A model generated the notes under the pieces. The model made no database searches. It was not told the DNA's origin and saw only the letters and a program-made list of their open reading frames with translations. Positions 1 through 5,639 of a DNA stretch of 11,997 nucleotides are shown here, in pieces. The stretch lies in the NCBI GenBank assembly GCA_964567045.1, contig CAZMLE010000099.1, positions 1 through 11,997 of the forward strand. The letters are read 5' to 3'. The position numbers were made by a program, and so were the translations under genes. Each line of letters begins with the position of its first letter. The first letter of the stretch is position 1. Source of the stretch: JAFNGF01 sp964567045 (GTDB lineage Bacteria > Planctomycetota > Phycisphaerae > Sedimentisphaerales > Anaerobacaceae).

Positions 1-34
1 GGCGTAAAATAGCATTTTCATAAACCACTGATCA

Positions 35-80
35 GCGACAATTATTCTTACCGTTGGGCGACAATTAGAATTACCGGCGT
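35..80. repeat. 23-bp imperfect tandem repeat, possible IS end
   Basis: Two adjacent 23-bp units (35-57 and 58-80) both begin GCGACAATTA and share TTACCG at the same offset, about 17 of 23 bases identical. Tandem AT-rich repeats of this style occur as transposase-binding sites at the ends of IS21-family elements, so the left edge of the window may be an IS end. That is an inference from pattern only: no transposase gene is in view. Confidence 0.35.
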
Positions 81-83
81 TAT

Positions 84-506
84 GTGAAGGACTTAATAGA
101 GAAAGGGAACCACCAAAAGAACACGTTCCTAAAAAATGTATTGAGTGTTTCTGATCGATTTAGACCCAAACCAGAAACAAAAGCTTCCCAGAAAAAACGA
201 TGCGAGCAGAAATTTCGTAGCTTCCGGGAGCCTGGAGGTTATGCCGAAAAGCTCGCTGAGAGACTTATAAGAGATAACCGGGAGTTAACCGAAATCATGG
301 CGCGAGGTCTCACAGGACTCATCAAATTACCGACAATCCGACTCGCTGTTGGCTATATTCTGCATAGTAAGTATAAACAAGTGGCTAATGGCGCCATCCC
401 CAAGGAAAGCGATGCTTATGATTTTAGACACGCGGTCATAGCAGGTGCAGTGGGAAACATTGTGACAAACGATAACAAGTTACGAAACGCTATTCACCAT
501 ATATAA
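84..506 (+). CDS. PIN-like domain C-terminal fragment (hypothetical)
   Basis: This 140-residue reading frame starts with GTG. Most of it is not recognisable, but the last 30 residues (SDAYDFRHAV...GNIVTNDNKLR) match the C-terminal pattern of PIN-domain ribonucleases: an acidic residue, a D-x-RHA helix, then a VTND strand ending. The N-terminal strand with the first catalytic Asp (of the LDTN type) is absent. An in-frame stop at 66-68 prevents extension, and the other two upstream frames are also closed. The frame begins directly after the tandem repeat at 35-80, so the simplest reading is a PIN-type protein gene truncated by an insertion. There is no clear ribosome-binding site and no antitoxin gene beside it. 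It could instead be an intact unknown small protein; the PIN assignment rests only on the tail. Confidence 0.45.
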   Translation: MKDLIEKGNHQKNTFLKNVLSVSDRFRPKPETKASQKKRCEQKFRSFREPGGYAEKLAERLIRDNRELTEIMARGLTGLIKLPTIRLAVGYILHSKYKQVANGAIPKESDAYDFRHAVIAGAVGNIVTNDNKLRNAIHHI

Positions 507-661
507 TGGACAACCGGCCAATGATTTGCTCGTCCCGGCAGACTACGGGCCGCAGCGGGGGCGGGCTAAATATAACACGCAAAACCGATGCTGAAACCAC
601 AACGAAAACCGGCGGCGAAAAACGCTAGGAAAATGTGACCCGGTGATAAACCCGGGTGAGG
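507..661. other. Intergenic region without a gene
   Basis: No ORF with recognisable content. A small inverted repeat, ACCCGG (638-643) with CCGGGT (652-657) around an 8-nt loop, is the only structure; it has no T-tract. Confidence 0.5.
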
Positions 662-732
662 TAAAGTGCCTAAAGTGACCTAAAGTTGAAAGTTATAATT
701 TTAGGCACTTTAGTCACTCAACACTTTAGGCA
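662..732. repeat. Inverted/direct repeat cluster at galK 3' end
   Basis: A perfect 13-bp inverted repeat pairs TAAAGTGCCTAAA (662-674) with TTTAGGCACTTTA (700-712) around a 25-nt spacer. The core CCTAAAGT/ACTTTAGG recurs in both orientations (also near 679-686 and 723-729). The outer copy supplies the last codons and the TGA stop of galK on the minus strand. There is no T-tract on either side, so a simple intrinsic terminator is not supported, although the hairpin could still protect or end the galK transcript. Confidence 0.7.
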
Positions 733-1932
733 ATTTAACAGAGCGGGGTCTATAATTTCTGTGCCCTGCCAGGGCTTGGCCAGATAAACGTCAGAATTCA
801 GATTGAATCTGTCTTTGTAGGCCTTTCGCACCTTTTTAGTTATTTTTGCCGCTGCATCAGGCTGGACCAGCGCCACCACCGAGCCGCCAAAGCCGCCCCC
901 GCAAAGCCTGGCGCCGTAAGCACCGTCCGATTGCCAAATTTGCTCTGCCAGGAAATCCGTCTGCTCGCACGATATCTGATACAAATCTCTGGCCGAGTAA
1001 TGAGATTCGTTCATAAGCCGGCCCAGTTTTTCTATGTCATTTTGCTTGAGAGCTTCCGCCGCGGCCAATACGCGGGTGTTTTCTCCTATCACGTGGCTGG
1101 CGCGCAAAAACTGGACATTGTCCAGTCGGTTTTTGACCGAATCCAGCATGGCTTGGTCCGCATCGCGAAGTGCCTTAACCTGAGGGTACTTTTTAGCTAT
1201 GACAGCGCAAGCCTGCTCACACTGCCGGCGGCGCTTGCCATATTCACCGCCGCCAATTTCGTGTTTGACCATGCTGTTGAAAATCATTATGGAGCAGGTG
1301 TTACTGTCAAAGGGAAGAAGCCTGACGCTGACGTCGCGACAGTCAAGCAGGATGACGTGATCTTTTGTTGCTGTTATAGCGGTGATTTGATCCAGGATGC
1401 CGCACGGACTTTTTGCGTAGACGTTTTCGGCCTTCTGGCATATTTGAGCCAACCTTTTCGGTTGTATTTGCCAACCGGCTTCAGAAAGATAAATCATTGC
1501 CTTTGCCAGGGATACTTCCAGAGCGGCTGAACTACTTAAGCCCGCGCCGACTGGCACGTCACTGGCAATGTACAAATTTGCACCTTTCACGTCTAAACCT
1601 TCCTGGCACAGATAAGCTGCCACGCCTCTGCCGTAGTTTGCCCACTGGCAGTCCTGCGCAGGCTCCAGAGTGGGCGACGGCTCAAACTGGTGTTTCTGTC
1701 TGGCCCATTCTGAATAGAGGCAAATTATGTTATCGTCTCGCGGTGAGGCCGCTACCCAGCAGGAGCTATCTATTGCAGCGGCAATAACGAAACCCTCGTT
1801 ATAATCGGTGTGGCCGCCGATCAATTCAACCCGCCCGCTGGCTCGACTGACGAAAGCAGGCTTCTGGCCAGCGTAGATCTTTCCAAAGTTTGTCGACATT
1901 TTCTTGGGCAAAGAACTGCGATTATCAACCAT
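718..1932 (-). CDS. galK: Galactokinase
   Basis: GHMP-family kinase that phosphorylates galactose at C1 with ATP, the first step of the Leloir pathway, in the cytoplasm. At 404 residues it has the family's usual length. Visible motifs are the galactokinase signature GRVELIGGHTDYN (residues 33-45), the GHMP ATP-binding loop PVGAGLSSSAA (127-137), the catalytic base Asp181 in CGILDQ, and the C-terminal GHMP motif LCGGGFGG. The first motif has Gly where classical galactokinases have Glu (GEHTDYN); the essential Asp of HTD is kept. The ATG at 1932 has a GGTGAGG ribosome site 5 nt upstream; Met12 is an alternative start without one. No other gal gene is in the window. The last residues and stop fall in a repeat cluster, so the C-terminal tail may be acquired. 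It lies 72 bp downstream of mce and may be read from the same transcript. Confidence 0.93.
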   Translation of the reverse strand: MVDNRSSLPKKMSTNFGKIYAGQKPAFVSRASGRVELIGGHTDYNEGFVIAAAIDSSCWVAASPRDDNIICLYSEWARQKHQFEPSPTLEPAQDCQWANYGRGVAAYLCQEGLDVKGANLYIASDVPVGAGLSSSAALEVSLAKAMIYLSEAGWQIQPKRLAQICQKAENVYAKSPCGILDQITAITATKDHVILLDCRDVSVRLLPFDSNTCSIMIFNSMVKHEIGGGEYGKRRRQCEQACAVIAKKYPQVKALRDADQAMLDSVKNRLDNVQFLRASHVIGENTRVLAAAEALKQNDIEKLGRLMNESHYSARDLYQISCEQTDFLAEQIWQSDGAYGARLCGGGFGGSVVALVQPDAAAKITKKVRKAYKDRFNLNSDVYLAKPWQGTEIIDPALLNCLKC

Positions 1933-1956
1933 TCAAACCTCACCATTGAACGAGCG

Positions 1957-2008
1957 TTTAGTGTACAGCGTATAGACTGAACGCTAAACCCTTTACGCTG
2001 CACGCTAA
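1957..2008. repeat. Three-copy short interspersed repeat between mce and galK
   Basis: A module of about 15 nt, TTAG-YGT-n-CAGCGTA, appears once on the plus strand (from 1957) and in two related forms on the minus strand (around 1975-1989 and 1991-2008). The last copy supplies the TAG stop of the mce gene. The module fills most of the mce-galK gap. Inverted copies could form a stem in the mRNA. Confidence 0.55.
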
Positions 2009-2961
2009 TATATGGACCGCAGGCCTTTCTCCTTGACCTGAGCGACAAGTGACTTTAGCTCAGCCAATAAGGCCTGCAATTGTTCGGTGCTTTCGAGCAG
2101 ACTCTCGTACAGCCGGCCATCGTTGAGGAGCTTGCTGGCTGTTCCCTGGCCCTGGCTTATCTTCTCCAAAAGTATCCGCGACTGAGAGACAGTTTTGCTT
2201 AACTGTTCGGTCGTATCAACCAGGGCAATAACAACCTTGTTGACCCCTACATCGGCATTTTTCAAAGTCGTGGTGCCAGCGGCAGAAAATTCCTGGACTT
2301 GCTTTAGCGTTTCGGTGGCCTGCTTTGTTGCCTCGGACAGGTTAGCCAAAATCAACTTGAAGTTTTGCTTGGTGCTCTGGTCGCCGAGAATATCATTGGC
2401 GTTCTTAACTAGGCTATCGAAGCTGTCGATAAGCTCCTCGAATTTCTTTTGACTTTCAGCGGGGAAAAACTCGCTAGTCATGCCGGTCGAACCCTGAAGC
2501 AGGATTCCGCCCACTAAGAATTTTGTTTCAGGCCGGTTGGGGTCGAGCGGTTTAGCGGGTAAGGTAGGGTCAATTACCAGCTCGATAATACTGCTTGCCA
2601 GACTCCGCGTCACCAACTTCACAGCTACGCTGGAGGGGATATCGATATATTTCTTGTCGATGCTAAGGATAACTTTGGTCTGATGATACACCAGGCCGGT
2701 TTTCACATCTTGGAGCCTTTCAGGAGCCATAACGCGTGTTACTGTGCCGATCTGATAGCCGCAGAATTCAACCGGCGTATTCTTCTCAACTCCCTTGGCG
2801 GTCGGAAATTGAACGATCACTTCGAAAGAGCGGATTTCACTGACTTTTATTGGTAAATCGCCGAACTTAAATACCAGCCATACCAGCGCAGCCAAGCCTA
2901 CTATCACAAAGACGCCTACGAGAAGGTTGCGTCTCCCTTGGATGGTTTCATAATCAGTCAC
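2005..2961 (-). CDS. MCE/MlaD domain protein
   Basis: Mammalian-cell-entry family protein of 318 residues, the type of subunit that forms periplasmic lipid-binding hexamers for ABC-driven lipid transport (MlaD-like). Residues 12-31 are one membrane-spanning helix that anchors it in the inner membrane. Residues about 44-137 are the MCE domain, with the usual pattern of a V.F.....GV..N.PV...G...G.V core (QFPTAKGVEKNTPVEFCGYQ). From about 165 to the end it is Lys/Glu/Gln/Leu-rich and probably coiled coil, as in MCE proteins that build a needle or barrel. The ATG overlaps the stop of the upstream merR-like gene by 4 nt (ATGA), implying translational coupling. No MlaE permease or MlaF ATPase gene is in the window, so its partners must be elsewhere. 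The stop codon lies in a repeat. Confidence 0.85.
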   Translation of the reverse strand: MTDYETIQGRRNLLVGVFVIVGLAALVWLVFKFGDLPIKVSEIRSFEVIVQFPTAKGVEKNTPVEFCGYQIGTVTRVMAPERLQDVKTGLVYHQTKVILSIDKKYIDIPSSVAVKLVTRSLASSIIELVIDPTLPAKPLDPNRPETKFLVGGILLQGSTGMTSEFFPAESQKKFEELIDSFDSLVKNANDILGDQSTKQNFKLILANLSEATKQATETLKQVQEFSAAGTTTLKNADVGVNKVVIALVDTTEQLSKTVSQSRILLEKISQGQGTASKLLNDGRLYESLLESTEQLQALLAELKSLVAQVKEKGLRSIY

Positions 2962-3239
2962 TTTTGCGTTCCTTTCAAATTGGCCCCGAGCGTTCCCGAA
3001 GGTTCGGCGCGGCCCTGCATAAACAACTCCCTTATGGCACGCAAAGGATAACCACTCCGGTTGAGTCTGTTTATCAGCCTGATTCGCTCGATGCTCTTCT
3101 CGTCAAACAGGCGTCTTCCCGTCGGTGTAACTTCGGCAGGCTCCAGCAGGCCAACCATAAGGTAATATTGCAAAGATTGGCGGGAAACACCAGCCTTTTT
3201 TGCCGCTGCGCCTATCGACATTAATTCTTTATCGGCCAT
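2958..3239 (-). CDS. Small MerR-family transcriptional regulator
   Basis: A 93-residue protein that is almost entirely a MerR-type winged-helix DNA-binding domain. Residues 7-72 show the helix-turn-helix IGAAAKKAGVSRQSLQYYL, the wing VTPTGRRLFDEKSIERI and the RLNRSGYPLRAIRELF helix. The usual family arrangement of a long dimerisation helix and an effector-binding C-terminus is missing, leaving only about 20 polar residues, so no ligand can be guessed. Its ATG follows the rnpA stop after a single nucleotide, and its own stop overlaps the mce start. It is therefore probably made from the rnpA transcript and may control the mce gene or its own operon. I see no MerR-type operator with a 19-bp spacer nearby. 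Confidence 0.85.
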   Translation of the reverse strand: MADKELMSIGAAAKKAGVSRQSLQYYLMVGLLEPAEVTPTGRRLFDEKSIERIRLINRLNRSGYPLRAIRELFMQGRAEPSGTLGANLKGTQK

Positions 3240-3240
3240 T

Positions 3241-3672
3241 TTATATCCGAGTCTTTTGCCGTCTCTTGCGGAGTTCGTCTACCAAAGTCAAAAACGAGGT
3301 TCTAACCTGTTCAAAAGTTATTCGCCGCATGGCCCCTTTGGAATCGGCGGACCCATCTGCTTTTTTGGAACCCCGCGAAGCGGGAATCCTCGACCATCGA
3401 GGGGAGATCATAAGTAAATAATCAAAGCCTGCTGGAATCTGCCCTTGGTGTTGCCGAAAGGCCTCCCGCAACAGCCTTTTGACGCGGTTACGCACGACCG
3501 CACAGCCGCAAGACTTGCCGACAGAAATACCCAGTCTGGGATAATCGAGATTATTTTCTGCCATGTAAAGTACCAGCAGTCCGTTACTGATGCTGATATT
3601 GCGGTCCAGCACAGCCTTGAATTGCCTGTTATTGACCAGCCTTTTCTTTTTGCCGAAAGACGCCTGCTTCAA
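3241..3672 (-). CDS. rnpA: Ribonuclease P protein component
   Basis: Protein subunit of RNase P, which helps the RNA subunit trim tRNA 5' leaders. The diagnostic RNR motif is present as VVRNRVKRLLREAFR (residues 59-73), preceded by the N-terminal basic segment and the LGISVGKSCGCA strand. It is 143 residues long against the usual 110-125. The excess lies in residues about 91-115 (SRIPASRGSKKADGSADSKG) and is encoded by two adjacent hairpins, an apparent in-frame palindromic insertion. The start is TTG with GGTGA 4 nt upstream; an upstream in-frame stop at 3687-3685 limits other choices. The usual upstream neighbour rpmH is absent, and the next gene upstream is an antiporter 107 bp away. Downstream it is nearly fused to the MerR gene. 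Confidence 0.92.
   Translation of the reverse strand: MKQASFGKKKRLVNNRQFKAVLDRNISISNGLLVLYMAENNLDYPRLGISVGKSCGCAVVRNRVKRLLREAFRQHQGQIPAGFDYLLMISPRWSRIPASRGSKKADGSADSKGAMRRITFEQVRTSFLTLVDELRKRRQKTRI
3372..3402. repeat. Double palindrome inserted in rnpA
   Basis: Two perfect hairpins lie side by side: CCCGC-GAA-GCGGG (3372-3384) and CCTCGA-CCA-TCGAGG (3388-3402). Both fall in the segment of rnpA that has no counterpart in normal-length RnpA proteins. The reading frame stays open through them. Confidence 0.7.
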
Positions 3673-3779
3673 AATTTCACCATATCAAACCTAAAGGCAA
3701 ATCATACTGCTGGCATCTTCAAGGGCCATAGCACTTCCACTTACGATTTTCGCAGATGTGGGCCGTTGCGCAGCAAATG

Positions 3780-4823
3780 TCATCCGCTATCTATACTATC
3801 GGCTTTTTGCCGTCGTGCCAACACTTCTGCCGAAAGTTGCCGGCGTACCGCCCGGCAGTCCAAAAGGCCCACAAATCTGTTATCCTGCTGCGAAACTACA
3901 GCCGGTATATATTCTACAGCCAGTTTGTTCGCCTCTTCCAGTGCTTCTGACAACTGCATATCCGGCGTCACCTTTGTAATAATAGGCTCCATGATATCAA
4001 GCGCCACCAGCCAGCCGTTTTGTTCCTGTGTGGAAAGGGTATTTCTGATACCGTCCAACGTGATGGCACCTATCAATTCGCCAGCATTATTGACGACGGG
4101 GTAGTAAAACTTGTCGGTGCCGCTGACTACCGTGATAACTTCACGTAATGGCGTACCAGGTGAAATAACAGGTGTTTTTGTGTCCAGTACGTTGACGACG
4201 CGGTAGGTCTGAATAAGGTCCTGCTCGGTTACATTAAGCCCTGCTTCGCCGGCCTTAGTAACCCCGACTTTAACCAGCGGTGGACCTATAATCTCAAGCA
4301 AGAAGGTCGTGGAAGTGATAATCAACAGGATGGCCTCGCCGAAGGAGCCGCCCAACTGTTCGCTGGCCAGAATTGATAAACCGATCGCCACCCCTGCCTG
4401 GCTGAACAAGCAAATTCCAAGATACTTGCGTACGGTGCTCGGTGAATTCGAGACATAGGCTCCGAACCAGCTGCCGGTTATTTTCCCCAGGCTCCTGCCA
4501 AGAACGTATACCAGCGCCATGACAAGGACCCACATCGGAATATTGGCCATTTGAAGTCTGGCTCCCGCAAGGACGAAAAACAAAACATATACCGGCGACG
4601 AGAATGACTGCACAAGCTCAAAAACCGCCTTGCTTCGCCTCGGTCGAAGATTAGATAACAGAGCACCGAAAACCATCGCTGCAAGAATCGGCTCCACTTT
4701 CAAAGTCATGGAGCCACCTATAACCAGCAGAATCGATGCTATACTGAACGCCAGAATTTTGGCCTGGTCATTGGTGTACTTCAGAACAAAGATAAGCAAC
4801 AGTCCTGCCCCAAGGCCCACCAC
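3780..4823 (-). CDS. Kef/CPA2-type cation:proton antiporter, C-terminal part with CBS pair
   Basis: Downstream piece of a frameshifted antiporter; the nominal GTG start at 4823 is internal to the original gene. The piece holds further transmembrane helices of the Na+/H+ exchanger fold (for example ILAFSIASILLVIGG, AAMVFGALLSNLRP, VYVLFFVLAGARL, LGICLFSQAGVAIGLSILA) and then a cytoplasmic tail. The tail has two CBS motifs at about residues 205-330, beginning near VVNVLDTKTPVISPGTPLRE and IMEPIITKVTPDMQLSEALE. CBS pairs usually bind adenine nucleotides and gate the transporter. With the N-terminal part, the joined protein would be about 565 residues. It ends 107 bp before rnpA on the same strand. 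Whether a working protein is made depends on whether the frameshift is real. Confidence 0.8.
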   Translation of the reverse strand: MVGLGAGLLLIFVLKYTNDQAKILAFSIASILLVIGGSMTLKVEPILAAMVFGALLSNLRPRRSKAVFELVQSFSSPVYVLFFVLAGARLQMANIPMWVLVMALVYVLGRSLGKITGSWFGAYVSNSPSTVRKYLGICLFSQAGVAIGLSILASEQLGGSFGEAILLIITSTTFLLEIIGPPLVKVGVTKAGEAGLNVTEQDLIQTYRVVNVLDTKTPVISPGTPLREVITVVSGTDKFYYPVVNNAGELIGAITLDGIRNTLSTQEQNGWLVALDIMEPIITKVTPDMQLSEALEEANKLAVEYIPAVVSQQDNRFVGLLDCRAVRRQLSAEVLARRQKADSIDSG

Positions 4824-5476
4824 GATGCCCCCACGATTTCCCAGACAGGTAGGATAAGGCTGCTTACTAACCCACTTTGTCCGTTGCCCAGCAGCCTGCC
4901 CGAAACACTGCTGGCAAAACCGTAAAGGAACAAGGCCAAGCCGTCGTCTAACGATACAATCCCCAATATCGTTCGGGTAAGGATGCCTCTGGTTTTATAC
5001 TCCCAGAGCACAGCCACTGTAGCGGCAGGAGCAGTGGCGGACGAAATTGCCCCCAACACAAGACCAAATGCCAGCGAGCTGTGCCAATTGCCCGTGAACA
5101 GAGCCGCCACCAAGGTTGTCAGAACAGCGACAATCAAAAAAGCGAAGAGCCCCTCAGCAAAAAGAATAGTGGTGAATTGTCTGCCGTACTTCTTGAAAAG
5201 CTCGTGCTTGAGTTCGCCCCCAATCATAAAGCCGATTATGCCAAGTGCGAAAAAGTTGAATGGCAAAAAAGACCGGATTACCTGTCTGTCCACCAGATTG
5301 AAGACTGAGCCGCCAATCAGAATTCCGATAACAATGTAGCCAACAACCTGAGGTATTTTCAGTCTCTGAAATACCTTGGCCCCAACCGTTCCACCAAAGA
5401 CCGCGATTCCGAGGACAAGCAGCAAGTCCAGATCGTGAGGAAAGTTAATGTTATCCGCCAATAGTGCAGTTTGCAT
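4781..5476 (-). CDS. Kef/CPA2-type cation:proton antiporter, N-terminal part (frameshifted)
   Basis: First 214 or so residues of a monovalent cation:proton antiporter of the inner membrane. It has hydrophobic helices typical of the CPA2 fold: LLLVLGIAVFGGTVGAKVF, IPQVVGYIVIGILIGG, FFALGIIGFMIGGEL, and the ion-site region GAISSATAPAATVAVL followed by LGIVSLDDGLALFLYG. After LPVWEIVG the frame runs into unrelated residues and stops at 4781. Restoring one G in the five-G run at 4828-4832 (minus strand) gives VGGIVVGLGAGLLL and joins the downstream piece exactly. The ATG at 5476 has no good Shine-Dalgarno sequence. A CBS-like scrap lies just upstream. Confidence 0.8.
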   Translation of the reverse strand: MQTALLADNINFPHDLDLLLVLGIAVFGGTVGAKVFQRLKIPQVVGYIVIGILIGGSVFNLVDRQVIRSFLPFNFFALGIIGFMIGGELKHELFKKYGRQFTTILFAEGLFAFLIVAVLTTLVAALFTGNWHSSLAFGLVLGAISSATAPAATVAVLWEYKTRGILTRTILGIVSLDDGLALFLYGFASSVSGRLLGNGQSGLVSSLILPVWEIVGASWWALGQDCCLSLF

Positions 5477-5499
5477 AGCCCGTGTCTAAATAGTATATC

Positions 5500-5628
5500 A
5501 ACCGGCACCAGTTCGATATTGTGTTGCTGCATCTGTTTAAGGGCTGCGGACAAGGGTACGTCCGGCGTCACTTTTACCGGCGCCGATTCGGCAATATCCA
5601 GCCAGCGAGAATTGGTAGTTTCGCCTCA
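5500..5628 (-). pseudogene. CBS-domain remnant
   Basis: Between the esterase stop (5640) and the antiporter start (5476) the minus strand reads GETTNSRWLDIAESAPVKV and then TPDVPLSAALKQMQQHNIEL before losing sense. This resembles the second CBS motif of the adjacent antiporter (WLVALDIMEP, then TPDMQLSEALEEANKLAVEY). It has a TGA immediately before it, no start with a ribosome site, and lacks the rest of a CBS pair. The simplest reading is the tail of a lost second antiporter (or another CBS protein) left by a deletion or a collapsed tandem duplication. Confidence 0.55.
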
Positions 5629-5639
5629 GCCGGTGGCTG

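Noticed and set aside
662..712. Intrinsic terminator for galK
   Set aside because: The 13-bp stem has a 25-nt loop and no T-tract on the minus-strand exit side.
931..1530. 199-residue plus-strand ORF opposite galK
   Set aside because: Antisense shadow of the galactokinase gene.
3673..3779. Expected rpmH (L34) gene upstream of rnpA
   Set aside because: Minus-strand translation of this gap shows no L34-like basic peptide in any frame I read.
3445..4104. 219-residue plus-strand ORF opposite rnpA and the antiporter tail
   Set aside because: It spans two well-supported minus-strand genes and has no recognisable motif.
4828..4834. Programmed -1 frameshift in the antiporter
   Set aside because: The site lacks a canonical X-XXY-YYZ heptamer and no downstream pseudoknot is evident. 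A lost G in a homopolymer is the simpler explanation.
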